Notes: generated from the letters alone by a model not told the origin. A stretch of 64,000 bases of DNA from Xiphophorus maculatus (GCF_002775205.1 NC_036457.1:2579001-2643000), one strand, 5' to 3'; shown: positions 1-12,765, numbered from the stretch's first letter. Numbers and translations are program-made.

Positions 1-89
1 AAATGAGTGCATTTTTAAAAGAACATGCACAAATAAAAGGCAATGCTAGTGGCAATGAAAACAATGATCAAATTAGACTCAACACTCAC

Positions 90-206
90 CTGGTCAGATT
101 GTAACTGAGTGCCAGGTGACACTTTAAGAAGCTGGTGGCACATTTTACAGTATTTATTAGAATCAAATCTGACAACTGGGATTTCATCAGTTTTTGCATT
201 TGTCAC
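90..206 (-). CDS. Candidate internal coding exon of an unidentified gene
   Basis: On the minus strand a 117-nt open stretch (39 codons, no stop) is bounded by a plausible acceptor (ending TTTTAG, just above 206) and a strong donor (CAG|GTGAGT, just below 90). Its length is a multiple of three. The translation contains VVRFDSNKYCKMCHQLLKV, whose CxxC pair preceded by an aromatic residue resembles the start of a small zinc-binding motif. No partner His pair follows in this exon. I do not recognise the protein. The next exon would lie outside the window, below position 1. The call rests on splice signals and codon-like composition only. Confidence 0.35.
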
Positions 207-3200
207 CTAAAATGTTCAGATCAGAGATAACCTGGGTACATCAAAAATATAATTTTAAAAAGGCTGATTTTACAGCAAAATCATCACACCAACATTATCT
301 CTATGTGGAAGACATACTGTTGCAAGTCTGCTTCTGAATGGCTGAAAATGAAAAAAACAGAATTTCACAAGGCCTACTCGAAGTCCGGACTTTAATCCAA
401 CCCTTAAACATGTTATTTATCCAGCACTATTCCAACTTTTGATAAATACAAATAAGCAGCATTTATTGCATTTCTTTGGTGTGGAGTGCTTCAACAGAAC
501 AGCAAACCTTTCTTATTGAATTTAACATCTAGCAGCCTAGACATTTGTAGCTGAATGTCAGTGATGATCATTTCCGACTAATGAGTTGTCTGAGACAAAA
601 GTCCTTAATGAATCATTTATGAGGAGCAGAAGATGAGTGTTGAAAAAATTTGAAAGGAGTCGTTTGGTAAAAATCTTCTTGCACTTTAAGTCACTGAACC
701 ACAATAAATCAGCTGCTTATAAAAAATCAGAGGGTCAAGCAGTGATGAGTGTCTGAGACACTGTTTGTTCATCTGACTCTTAGGTATTCGCCGCTCCAGT
801 AAACCATCAGGGTGACGGTTTCTCCAGACACTAAAAGCTGAAAGATAATGGTGTTATGTAAACAGTAGTGTCAATGTTGAGCTCCCATTATGTAAGCTAA
901 TGCTATACTGGAAAACAAACTGGATGTGTGAAGCAAATGCCAGTTCAGCCTGTTTCCTGTGGCATCTTAGTTTTAACCACAGAAACAGACCATCATAGAT
1001 ATTTTAATGCTCACATTTGTTATGCAAAAATGAGTTACAGACTTTTTGTTATTATCAGGTGGTTGTGGTCTTTATTTCATTATTGGTGCTGAAACATTTC
1101 AACATTTATAACTACGCAGTGTTGTTGATGTGATTGTACCAAAACTGGGACTAACATTGTGAGATTAACAGTATCATAATCCAGTATATTCATCCGTTCA
1201 TCCATTGTCTGTAACCATATCTGCATATGTCATCAGTTAGATTAAATGTTGGTAAATGTGGGAGAAATGATGAAGGTGGAATAGGAGAAATGGGATCCTC
1301 CAACAGCAAAACATATCAGCCTCATGAGAGATGGCCCGGTTCAAAGTGAGAGGAGTCGACTGCAGAATGAGTTATAGATGTCAAGACTGTGCACACAAGA
1401 TGTCTAGTGATGTCAAGGCTTGGCTTCACTGCCTGAGAACAGTAGTCTGATTGTTTATGTTCTCAGCTGGCTGCATATTTTTCTCATCCTCAAAAAAGCT
1501 CTATTAAATGTTCCACTGGGTTAAATAATCAGAGCTTAAACTGCAGATTCCACATTGGTGCTTTTCAGTGACAGGATTAAGAGTTCAGTGCAATATTTCT
1601 AGGAATAGGTCATTCTACATAAACTCTTGGTCATTTATTGGTGCATTTTCTTCATAAACTGTAAAAAAAATAAACAAAAACCCAAACAAAACTGTTTTTA
1701 TTGCTTAGTTCCAGATCCTCTATTTATCATCGACTGGTTTTCGCTTCAACTCTGGGATTTATAAATAGATTCATGTTCTGCTGCCTTCTATGCATAGTTA
1801 CCCCCTTTTGCTTTGGATTGTGACAGCACAGAAAGTGGTGACATTCATCAACCATGGTTTAATAAAGGTTTTGTGCCACTGTGGGAAATTTAGCTGCATG
1901 GACACACAGTTGCCTTGCAGAAATCCTAGCCTGAGGTCTTTCTATAGGCTTTCTCTAAAAGTCCAAAACAGACTGGTCTTTGTGATGATGCCCATTGTAC
2001 TGCAAAAGCTAAAGTTTACAGTCTTCCTTACAGCCAATCAATGCCAAGAAAGTTGAAGATGAATTTCAGCTTCCCAATCTGTAAATATTATGTTTCTATG
2101 AAAAGCATCTGTGAATGTTCCACAAATACTGAGCTGTGAGTAGGTGGGTTATCTGTGTTGAGTTTTTAAAGTTGTCTGTTCTGTAGTGCATCAAGTTTGC
2201 CTGAGTAAACATCAACTCAAATGGAGTATAAAAGAAATGTTCTTCTTTCAGAATTGCATGATTATGGTTTGTTTTCCTGTTTCTGACTGGCAAAAGATGA
2301 TTAATGCCAACATAGTTACTAGGATTAAAGAAACAACAAAGATTTGGGTCTATCCACACCATCTGGAGTGATTTAATCATCTAAATTTCACTGTTAGGTC
2401 TGGGAAGGAGCCAAACTGAAACAAGACCTTGACGATACGTTTCAATCTGCAACATTGTCTGGATTTGCTGCTGGAGTAGAAAAGGTGTTCAAAGCATGCA
2501 GAGTCTGAGGCCCAAAGCAACCATCCATTTCTCGTGCATTAAAGAAATGTTTCTCCCTCAGGATGCAACATTCCTCACAGCTTCATTTACTTTCCCTTAC
2601 ATACACCGACGGCAGTCCAAGCTCCCTGTGACTGTGTGTAGGCTTCCCCTTATTCCCAGAGACCCACATCTGCGTCCTCTGAGGAGTTTTTCTTTAAATA
2701 TCCCTTCACAGCACAATTTTTTAAAGGAACATTGAGTCATTGTCGAAAACTGTCAGTCTTGGGACAAACTGCAGCTTCTGGGATTTACTCAGACGATCAA
2801 ACTTCTCACAGTTTGCACCAGGAAACCGTGGCATGCTCTGCTGGAAGGTGAAATGCTTTTCTTCTGCTTCTGCTGGCTTTCAAATTAGGTCAAAGTAACG
2901 TGTCTTGACACGACTCCTACTTCGACTTGTCAAGGCTTCACAAGTTTCCAGTTGGGCATTCAGAAATCCAAGCACTTTGAAGTTTTGTTTTATATGCAAC
3001 CAGGTTTTGTTTAACCGCTACAACAGAAGCAGAACTATGAATGAGATGTTGCGAACTGGTTCTGGAGTTTTTAATCCTTATTGGTCCAAAAGTGGAAAAG
3101 TATGAGACGCCCCATGGGCCAAAACTTACAAACCCTCTCACATGTACTATCAAACCCTTAAACATACAATCAAACCGTCTTACACATGATACCAATGACT

Positions 3201-3600
3201 TCAGGATGACACCGGGACATCTCTACAAGACCAATTTTAACTGACGTTGCACATATGTGCTTTACAGAATTTTTTGCCCACACAATATATTTAAATTTTT
3301 TTCAGATACATAATGTCATTTTGCAAATTAATTAACACAAAGCTTTAACCTCTTATAGCCGCCAGAGAGAAACTTAAAGTGTGAATCAAACATAAACTGG
3401 AAGTGAACCTTTAAAATAAAAGCGCACTTCCGGTCCAAGCCTGGGGTCCAATCAGAAACTGAAATTTTAAGTTAACTTCCATTGTACACTGTATATGTAA
3501 GAGAGATTGTAAGTTTGGGTCCATGTTGCCTCTCATGGAAAAGCAGCTGATGACTCAACTCCTCAGTCAAGGAGGAGCCACAGATTCAGGAGAGTAAAAA
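207..3600. other. Intergenic region upstream of receptor 1
   Basis: Apart from the weak exon at 769-837, I find no convincing coding sequence here. The open frames at 1790-2056, 2096-2380 and 2496-2735 have no recognisable domain and no paired splice signals. The sequence is AT-rich and mostly unique-looking, without long microsatellites. Bases 3340-3480 are slightly richer in GC and precede the receptor 1 5' region. Confidence 0.5.
769..837 (-). CDS. Possible C-terminal exon fragment (weak)
   Basis: A good polypyrimidine/acceptor (ATTATCTTTCAG on the minus strand) precedes a short reading frame encoding 22 residues that include SGETVTLMVYWSGEYLRVR, followed by TGA at 771-769. A second frame through the same bases is also open for longer (it includes WRNRHPDGLLERR), so the true frame is uncertain. 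If this is a terminal exon, it cannot belong to the same transcript as the exon at 206-90, which lies further 3' on the same strand. It may be chance. Confidence 0.15.
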   Translation of the reverse strand, partial: LLVSGETVTLMVYWSGEYLRVR

Positions 3601-3867
3601 CTCAGAGTGGACGCCGCTCATTTGACCTGAACTTCAAGCGCAGATTCTGTCGCACAGAGTAGGACTGAAACTTTTTTAAAGGCAACTTTTTTTACACACA
3701 GCAGGACTGAAATCAGAGCTCTGAAGCATAATAAAGGCAAAGAAGAAACTTTTTCAACAGGATTTCTCAGATCTAGCAGCTGATCTCAACATTTTATGGA
3801 ACAATTTGTTCTTCAGTTTTAGGGAATAACTGTTTTCTACATCTCTGCTATTTTCTTTTTTGCAGAT

Positions 3868-4422
3868 ATGACTTTAAATACTACATCAAACAGCACCACT
3901 GACTGTCCTGTTGCTAACAATGATCTGTATAAGTTCTACGCAGCTGTGATGATTGTGATTTTTATCTTGGCTTTGCCTCTGAACACATCAGTCCTCCACC
4001 TCTTCATATTCAAGCTCAAGTTCTGGAAATCCAACAGCAACAACATTTTTCTCTTCAACCTGGTGCTGGCAGACATTCTGCTGCTGATCTGTTTGCCAAT
4101 CAAGGCTCATAACTTCATCGATGGAAATAGGAGGAGCCAGGAGGACGTCATCTGCAAAGCGATGCTGTTTATGTTGTTTTTAAATCGTGGCGCCAGCATC
4201 GCCTTCCTAACGGTGACCTCTGTAGATCGATATTATAACGTGGTGCACCCAGGCAGAAAAAACCTCCTGAAGGCTCTGAAGAAATCTCCCTACATCTCAA
4301 TCTTCATCTGGGTGTTGCTTCTGCCTCTCACCATTCCCACCATGTTGAGGGGCTTCGACTGCTGCAACAGCCTCGACAACGATAACACAAACAACACGGA
4401 AAATAAGATTTCTTGGTGGGAG
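3868..4422 (+). CDS. Receptor 1 coding exon A (N terminus to ECL2)
   Basis: This exon has 185 codons, from the ATG to the residues SWWE. It begins two bases after a TTTTTTGCAG acceptor at 3855-3865, so the start codon sits near the 5' edge of a second or later exon. TM1 to TM4 are uninterrupted, unlike in receptor 2. Confidence 0.88.
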
Positions 4423-5235
4423 GTAAGGCTCTTATCTTGTTTGCATCCACAGTGTGAAATGGGAAAAACACAGAAAATGTGATTATAAAAGATCTGTGAA
4501 ATTTTACATTGAAACTCTTTTGCAGTCAGTTTACCTCCTTTGTAGGAAAAAGAGTCACAGCTAATGACAATAAGTTCTAGTGACACTTTTCAGTATCATC
4601 TCAGTTATACAATGCAATAATTTAATTTGAAAATAAGGAAATGAGTCAATCATTTGGCTGAGAGTCTGGGGAAAGTCTGTCAAACTACTGGCTGAGTTTT
4701 TTAATGAACATTCTGTGGGGTTGTTGATGTTTATGACAATCTCAATTTGTGTTTTGTTTTATTAATTTTCCCGCAGCCTGAGGACGTAGCCAGAGAGGTG
4801 GTTTTCTTCACCCAGATCGTCATCCCCTTCATCGTCCTGGTCTACTGCACCGTTCGCATTGTCAATCGATTGAAGAAGAAAACCGTTGGGGATAAGACGA
4901 AGCTAAGGAGAGCGGTCCTCGTCGTGACCACCGTCATGGTTGTTTTCTCCTTCTGTTTTCTGCCGTGTGCCATCGCCAGGATGGTGCTGCTGATCTGTAG
5001 GGTCAACGCAGAGCTGGAAAACTTTGAGACAACTGCAGAAGCCGTATTTGATGGCCTCATGATCCTCTCCTACCTGGACTGTCTGCTGGATCCGCTGGTT
5101 TACTGCTTCTGTAGCACCAAGTTTAAAGCACTTTATGTCTCCAATTACTTATCTTTTTGCGTGAAAAAACCCCCGGAGCAAATCAGCAACTCAACGGGAA
5201 GCTCCACACAACCGGCGCGCAACAAAGTCATTTAA
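3868..5235 (+). CDS. HCAR/OXER1-like G-protein-coupled receptor 1
   Basis: Two coding exons, 3868-4422 and 4777-5235, join in phase 0 (GAG|GTAAGG ... CCCGCAG|CCT) to give 337 aa. It is a rhodopsin-class seven-helix receptor. TM1 is near residues 24-48, TM2 has NLVLADILLLICLP, C96 starts TM3, R121 lies in VDRYYNVVHP, TM6 has FCFLPCAIAR, and TM7 ends DPLVYCF, with D in place of N in NPxxY. R107 (3.36) and R253 (6.55) match the carboxylate-binding arginines of HCAR2. The N terminus has two N-glycosylation sites and Cys13. ECL2 has a CC pair, so a second extracellular disulfide is plausible. By homology it should sense a carboxylate or eicosanoid ligand and couple to Gi; the ligand cannot be told. 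A splice acceptor ends two bases before the ATG, so a 5' UTR intron is likely. The nearest family members are HCAR, OXER1 and GPR31, and I cannot choose between them. Confidence 0.9.
4777..5235 (+). CDS. Receptor 1 coding exon B (ECL2 to C terminus)
   Basis: This exon has 152 codons plus a TAA stop. It starts after a strong acceptor (TTTTCCCGCAG) with residues PEDVAREVVFF, runs through TM5 to TM7, and ends in a short tail rich in Ser, Thr and Asn. The intron before it is 354 bp. Confidence 0.88.
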   Translation, partial: PEDVAREVVFFTQIVIPFIVLVYCTVRIVNRLKKKTVGDKTKLRRAVLVVTTVMVVFSFCFLPCAIARMVLLICRVNAELENFETTAEAVFDGLMILSYLDCLLDPLVYCFCSTKFKALYVSNYLSFCVKKPPEQISNSTGSSTQPARNKVI

Positions 5236-6416
5236 AAAAGTGACTTCAAGTTCTGCTGGGTGTTTATGAGCCGATAGCTGCTGTGCAACAACCAGACTGA
5301 CTGTGCCTCAGATATGAGGCCCAAGAGAGGCTTTACTATGAAGATCAAAAATATGAGGAATATTTAAATTCATTTTATATCTTAGATGTAAAAGAAGTGT
5401 GAATGTGGTTATAACTCTGGATTTAAAGCTTCTACTTAAGAAGTTCAGTAAAATATTTATTTTTTTATATTGCCAGTACTTTTTCAAGGGAGTTGTGAGT
5501 AAAGTATGCACATCTGTTTTTCCTTTTCTTCTTATTGAACTGTGAGATGAGTTACAAAACTCCTTCCTGCTAGAGGAATCCTCTGTTCAAATCTGTAGCA
5601 GAAATTGTTGAGAGAATATTTTTATCCTGAAAATCTAAATGCAAAAGTCCTTTGAGTAGCAAACCATACTTATGCAGCGTGGCTGTAGTGATTGTTTTAG
5701 TAAAGAAAAGTAATTTTGTAATCCAAGTTAAGTTTGTGATTTACCTCTCTTTCTGACATTTACATTATGAGATTTGAAGGTCACTTTGTGTCATTTTGCT
5801 GGGATCTGCTTCACTGTTTTATATTTCCAGATTTTAACATGAGCACAAAATATGACTATAAACTTCCCTGAATTACAACAGAAGTACTGACTCTTCCTTC
5901 TTACCTAGAAAGGTGCCGTATCCCCCTGTGACTGAGCAAACCCACCTGAATAAACTCCATCATTTTAATGATATCATTTTAGTAACACAGGTGATAAAGG
6001 ATGAGTAAGTTGCTCTGTGTCTGTTTAAAAATAAACTAAAACTCCTCTAGATAATCTGTAATCTGCTGCGTCTGACGCTGACATCCATGAGGCTCAGCCT
6101 TTATGGAATATTACCCAGGATAAACTTTCAACCTGAGGGTCGAAACATGAATCAACCAGCAACGGTTTTAGTCCCCTAAAGGTCACACCTGCACTCTTAG
6201 AGTGAGGAACCATAAAAAGAGTAAATATTGACAAAGAATCGGATAATTTCTCATAACAGTTTGCCGGTATGTGATACTATCCCAAAGTTTACAAGCACAT
6301 AAAATGTCAACATAATGGAGCCGTGTCTTCTTTACTTGCTCACTTCTCTCAAATTTCACCTCTTTACTGTGTTAATAATGTATATTTTTGTAAGAATGTG
6401 TCTTTATGTGTTCTAA

Positions 6417-6422
6417 AATAAA
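6417..6422 (+). promoter_or_regulatory. Candidate poly(A) signal for receptor 1
   Basis: An AATAAA sits 1.2 kb past the receptor 1 stop, followed by T-rich and then GT-rich sequence. Other AATAAA hexamers occur at 5949-5954 and 6735-6740. Which one is used cannot be decided without transcript data. Confidence 0.3.
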
Positions 6423-8742
6423 CTGTTAAATTTATTCTGGGTTGAGTCTGCAGTGAAAAGTAATCCCATATCACCATGTTGCCTCCACCGTGTTTGGTTG
6501 CAGTATATTTTCCTGTTTTTGGACCAAACAAACCTTTAAACTGTGGCCTGAAAGGTAAATGTTGTGCTTCTCAGTGCGATCTGTCACTGCGTTTATCACG
6601 TCGTAAAATGAACAGTAAATGTCTTCTGCACTGATATGTGACAAACACTTGGACGTCATGCACCCAAAAAATGACTTTGTTTACAAGAGGCATTGTGTAA
6701 TATAATATATTTGTGTAAATACTTCTGTGCTGTAAATAAAGGTGTAGGGTGTGATTTTTCAAATACAACATATTTAAATATAACATATTTAATTTCTACT
6801 CTCTGCTCCTTTATGCAAACATTTAATCTACATCTGTATTTTTTCACAAACAATCAAAGCAAAGATTCAATGTGTGAGTATGAGTGACATCTACAGGCAC
6901 AATGTGCAAATTACAAATAACACAACCATCCAATATCAAGCTAAAATGGGAGAAAACGTCACATATTATTATAACTATTATAACTTTGTGTTGTTTGGTT
7001 AGTTTAATCTGTTAGAATGACAGGTTTTACCGAATCAAAGCAGGTTAAAATATTTTAAAACAGAAGGACACACAAATCTCTTGGAGGCAAAAATGTAAAT
7101 AAATTATACTCTGCATTAACTTGGCTGCACATTCGTAAACAGATTATTTTCTGAACATTTTAACATTCAGTCGCTGTTTTTCTCCAGCTTTTTATCAGAC
7201 ATCTTAAGTTGAAGCCAAAACTAACTGGTACTTCAAGCTGGTCTGAAACAATTAATCAGATTAGTTGTGATTAATCAATTATTAAAATTATTTAGTCATT
7301 GATTAATCATTAACTGGAGACACTCAGTTAACAAGACTTTTTAAAGTCTAATAAAAAAACTAAAAAAGGCCTTTTTTTAAAGAACAACATGATTAGAATA
7401 GTAATTAACCCAAAACTGTTAAAAAATACAAATTTTTGCATTTAAGATTAAAAGAAAAGGCTTCGTCTGTAAAAATGTTTAGAGCTCTTCAAGTGAGATA
7501 GTTTTAGCTTCACTTGGTTCAAATTCTATAATAAAATGTAGAATTTGAAAATATTTTTCAATATATATTTATATATATATATGAAAATCTCATATTTTCA
7601 ATGAGATTGAAAATATTTTTCAAATTCTGCTGAATTCTGCTGAACTGCTGTCCAGGTATTAATCTGAAAAATGATCAACACATCAACCTGTAGTTTTTGA
7701 GCTTCACATGCATCCTTTGCTACAAACGATCTAGCGCCCTCTAAAGGAATGCTGTGTTACTGCATTTAGGCAATACTTTTTTCTTCTTTAAAAATCTAAT
7801 TAAATTAACTGTTTATTTGCATTAAGTTTCCTCTAAAATAACATTCAGTTGTTAAAGGAAATATCTGCAGAATGTGCCAATTTGTTTTAGCAGATTAATC
7901 TTCAGAATAATTGATAGAATACTGAAGCTCTAATTTAACATTTTCCTAACATTTTCCACCTTGACCAAATCCCTACGACCTGTGGAAGCATCATGCTGCC
8001 ACTACCATGTTTCGCTGTGGGTATGGTGCTGTTTTGATGATGTCAACAAATAACAGACAGAGACACACTTCACAGGCCTCTGTGTTTTCACTCTGACTCA
8101 ACCTTCAAATCACGAGTCTAGACATTAGAAAAATATTGCTTGCGTTACTCACCAGGATGTGTCAGAAGTTTCTGCAGCCCCTCAGTGTCGCTGTTGAAAG
8201 CCTCCACAAACAGTTCCAGTTCAACTTAAAACAAACTTCCAGTTCTTAAAGCTACAGTACCGTTGCCCCATATTTCTTCTTTCTTCAGTGTGTTAAATGG
8301 CAGTTCTTATGCTTGATATGCAATGAGATCCATTGCAGACATTTAAGATGTCTTTACCAAAAAGATGCAAAAAGGATTGTTGCAAACAATTATTTTAGTA
8401 ATTTTAGCAATTTCTCAATTATTCTGATGATTAATCCAATAATACATTTGATCAAATAAAGCAGCAATAGATATCAATCAAACGTTCATATCTGTGCATC
8501 CCTAACAAGCTTAGAAAATTAACTTGCACCAGAAACAGCTCACTTTTTAAGTCGACCTGGACAAAAATCACTTTGGAGGAATTTTTCTACATTTGTCTGG
8601 CTTTGTTTTCACATCGGGTTGAGCTACACTTTAAACACATTGCAAAGTTTCAGACAAGCTACAGCATTTCAAGTAATATCCATAAAACATATCCCCATGA
8701 TACATAGAGGCAGAGTTATTAAAGGGCAGGAACCCCTTAAAG

Positions 8743-8920
8743 CAGGGGTGTCAAACTCCAGTCCTCAAGAGCCGGTGCCTCTGCTGCACCACCTGAAGAA
8801 AATAATTAGGTCATTAGCAAAGCTCTGGAGAACTGATCTACACAAGGAGGAGGTAATTAAGCCATTTGATTCCAGTGTTTTGTACCTGTGGTCCTTGAGG
8901 ACTGGAGTTTGACACCTGTG
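8743..8920. mobile_element. Short hAT-type MITE with 8-bp target duplication
   Basis: The element starts CAGGGGTGTCAAACTCCAG and ends with the near-exact inverse, CTGGAGTTTGACACCTGTG. It is flanked on both sides by a perfect 8-bp duplication, CCTTAAAG (8735-8742 and 8921-8928). Eight-base duplications are typical of hAT transposases. The 178-bp body has no coding capacity, so it was moved in trans. Confidence 0.85.
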
Positions 8921-9739
8921 CCTTAAAGGCTTAAACCAAACACACAGTGATGCCTGCATTACCACAGCTACTTACTGTCAGCATTATGCTGAGATCCAAG
9001 GTGAAGGCAGACGACTGGAAAGTATCAGGCCTCAAAAAGAGAGAGAGAAGCAAGGAGATTAGGTTACAACAGATGATGTTTCTGACTGGCAGAGTGTGTG
9101 GTAGGGAATAAAAGCTGTGCCAAAACCACCACAGCATGATCCATTATACTGGTTATTTCAGCCAAAAGCTAGAGCAAGAAACCAGTAAGAGGCACAGCTA
9201 CTGGTTCTTTGAAGAACAACATTTGGGTAGTTGGAAAGCAACAGAAGCCGAGAAGATACATGATTTATAGAAAACGTCTAAATCATTAGGATGTGGTCAG
9301 TTTGTGTTCACACTGAGACTAAAGTTAGAGAGCAGAGTTTGAAGAATTTCCTGTCCCACCAACACCAAATCACAACTGGTCAATTTTGAGACAAAACAAG
9401 AGCGTAGAAAAAATGCTGTAACCTAATCTGGAACATCAAGTTCTGAAACGTTCCTAAGGGTATCAAAGCTCACATTATCAGCTCACAGGTTGAACTTTTC
9501 TGCTGCTCTGGGTGATGCTGGATGTGACATTCACAGCACAAGCAGTTGCTCTGATCAAATCAGCAGAAACTGAAATCTAAAGTTTCATCTTTCTTCTTCA
9601 CTTAATCATCTTGGCCAGGTTTTAACCACAGCCTAACTTATATTTTGTTATTGTCAGATGAGAATCCCTTAAAGCTGATCTGTTATGCTTCCTTAAACAG
9701 ATCTATGACCTATACAAAACATGTTCATTACATTTTTTG

Positions 9740-10175
9740 CACAAAATCATTCTTAGATAATGAGATTTTAGTCTGATCAGTTTTTCCTGTTGCTTTAAAT
9801 CTAAATAAACTCATTTCCCCCAACTCAACATTTACACTCATACATCAAAATGGTTTGATGGTTTAACCGTACATCTTTGAAAAGCAGAAGTGGAGGTTCC
9901 TGCACAACCAACAAGAATGCAGAAGGTGGTTTCTGGACGGTAAGTCAACAACAAAACTCTTGTCTTTCGCAGCAGCCATTGTGCGGTGCATACAGTAGTA
10001 AAACCAAGGCGCAGGAGCTCAGCTTAAGTTGCTAGGTAACAGAGGAACAGGCGGAACTTTGCTGGGGTTGCTAGGTAACGGGCTGGGCTTCACTGGCGTT
10101 GCTAAGTGGCAGGCAGTGCCTGCTGATTTCTGACATTACATTCTGGAGGTTTTTGAAACGGGTAATTTTCCAGAG
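9740..10175 (+). repeat. Dispersed repeat family R1, copy 1
   Basis: This sequence shares a series of diagnostic blocks with 18440-18790 and 32440-32765: CCCAACTCAACRTTTACAC, AAAAGCAGAAGTGGAG, CTCCTGCACAACCAACAAG and GTTGCTAGGTAAC. It ends with GGTAATTTTCCAGAGACC. The GTTGCTAGGTAAC motif is itself repeated near 10030 and 10065. There is no coding capacity. It is probably a non-autonomous transposon or SINE-like element. Confidence 0.6.
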
Positions 10176-11329
10176 ACCAAAAAGTATCAACTTATTTTTA
10201 AATAAGTTATTTTTAAATAAGTTAATGAATTTCTACCGCTTCTAAAAGCAGAAGCGGTAGAAATTCAAATGGAAGTACAAAAATGTTCAAACTGTGAATT
10301 TTACATAATACATCCCCATTTAAAGATTAAGTTCTTCAATAGCAAAGATAAATCTACATATGAACACATATGTTACTCGCCTCGTTTGTTTCTCTGAGTA
10401 CACATTTTTAGCAGGATTAATACATTTTAGATTAAAAAAGGAAATGCAAAAATGAATAAAAGACTTTAAAGTAAATTTATGAATAAATTTCAGTGTGCAT
10501 AGCACCAAAAAGCAACAGAGCTGTTGACAGTATTGTGGTTTAAAAGTTAAAAAGCATAATTTGTGCTAGAAAAGCACAACAAAAGTCAAAACTTTCTAAA
10601 AGAAAAAAAGTCTTTCTAAATGCTTTCTCATTCTGTCAGGCTGCAGCTTCTCTTCTTCATCAAACACCGTTTAGGCCTGCAGAGAGGATCGCAGAAATCT
10701 AAGGGCAGGAAAACAGCAGCTATCATCTCTGCAAACCCCCCACATCCTGGACACAAATGGTTAAGACAGTTTACCTTCAGGTCGGCGCTACAGAAAAGTA
10801 TTTGCAAGAACCAGAGACGTTTTCCTCCCCCAGGCTGTCGATCTGATTTGCACATATGCTGAGAAAAAACATAAGCATATTTGCACTGTAATTTTATTTA
10901 AAAAATGACAGCGAGTACATGTACATATTGTTCCTTTATACTTATCTTACATCAAATAAAGTAATATGTTTATACCTTATGTCTGTAGCTGTGAGTGCTT
11001 GAAAACTGAAGTTAAATTCCTTGCTTGTGTGAACAATTTTGGCCAATAAATTGATTGATCAATAGATATTTCCAGACCATCTGCACTCTGAGCTGAGATG
11101 CCCAATTCCCTCACTGAAATACAACTCAATTAGTTTGCTACTTTTTCTGTTTTGGAGATGTCTTCTCCAAGAAGCTGTGTGGTTTTTTTCAGCAGTGATA
11201 TCTTACCTCACTCTGCAGCATTTACACACAGAGCCTTCGTGCAGTGAGAGTGTGGTGGACTCACCTCACTGCAGATTAGATATATCACCATCTGTGTTTT
11301 TCTGTGTATTTATTTCGAGTTTTCTGAGT

Positions 11330-11640
11330 CTCGGTGTTGTCATGTCCTCCCTTTGATTAGTTCCCAGGTGTGTCTCGTTCCCTGATTACCCCTTGTGTAT
11401 TTAGTGTCACCTGTGTCTCTGCGTCTTTGTCGGGTCCTCGTCTATTGGCCTCAGTCAGTCGTGTCAGTTCAGTCATTTGCTCCGTTGCTACCTGTGTTGA
11501 GCCCTTGATTCCGCTCAGCAGTGCTGCTGGGGTTTTTTGACTTTTGGATTTCTGTTTGCCTATTTTAACATTAAATCATTATTTTCTTACACTTACCTGG
11601 GTCCTCAGCGTCTGCCTCACCACCATCCACCCCACTTCTT
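11330..11640 (+). mobile_element. Retroelement-like 3' tail fragment
   Basis: A CT-rich stretch (TGTGTCTCGTTCCCTGATTA ... CACCTGTGTCTCTGCGTC) leads to an ATTAAATC segment, then ACCTGGGTCCTCAGCGTCTG and a TTGACAAGA end. A similarly built stretch ends at 36045. This composition is typical of non-LTR retrotransposon or SINE tails in fish, but the family cannot be named from here. Confidence 0.35.
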
Positions 11641-12722
11641 GACAAGATAAGTCTTTTATAAAAAAAAAAAAACTTATGTAGATTGATGAAGAGGAAAATC
11701 AAGAACAGCAGCAGTGTAATACTGTGAAGTTGTTGTATTGAGCAGGAAAAATGGGATATCACTGAAAATAGTAAAACAACTTGAATTTGTTGGCTAACTT
11801 TGAAGTGTAGCTAACCCCCCAAATCAACTTTTCTTTGCTGATAAACTGTCTAAATGTTTTTTTGTTTTTTTTGGAGGGGGGTTTAATGTTTATGTGTGAA
11901 TTATGAAATTTTTGAGTTCATCTCAGTATTCATAGTTCCCACAACTCTGAGCCAGGCCATCTTGATAGGCAAATGTAGCCCAAAGCACAGATGGGTCATG
12001 ACTTCCAGACCACTGCTGACCAATGTACAAGATAAATATTAATCAACAAAATGGCTGCTGTCGAGATTTTTGAGACAGATAATGGACTATGTGAATAAAC
12101 TGTCTGTAATGTTTGTGAACTCGTTCTTTCGGTCTACTATCAATGGACTTGGAATTATTTTTCTTGCAAAGTGTCATAAGACAACATTTGTTGTGACTTG
12201 GCAGTAATGGATGATATGAACGTAGGTAGACCAGTAAAGTGAGAGACAGATAAAATTATTTAGAAAATGTGTATATTTTTCTATTACAAATAGATAAATT
12301 GCACATTTGGAGATTTTCTTTTGTATAGTAGAAAATCATTAGTAGTTCAGACTTTTCTCTTTTCTGAGGCAACAGATATAAAAAGGACACAAAGGGTTAA
12401 AGTGTTAACATTAACTGGTTCACACAGACCAGCTTCAACGTTTTCAGTTAGATAATCACTTTTCACATGGTTTCCCATCCTCTGTAAGAGCATTTTTCTT
12501 TTAGGTTACTTATCTATTGCATGTATCCTTTGAACCACTTCCCTTTGTCACTGTGGTAAAGTTTTCATGCAACTGGTAAAATGATGATTTCTTTTATAAT
12601 TTGTTTTCTGGAAATGTTAATATTTTCCATCCACAGGGGCCGATAACTGGCTTTACCCATGACCAACTATTGTTGCCTCTGGCGTCACATTTGCCAGTGG
12701 GTGCAAGACAGAACATGCATAC

Positions 12723-12724
<2 letters not shown>

Positions 12725-12765
<41 letters not shown>

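Noticed and set aside
7975..8045. GCATCATGCTGCCACTACCATG stretch (two overlapping blocks) resembling a Tc1-like transposase region
   Set aside because: Too short and too degraded to support a transposase; no flanking inverted termini found.
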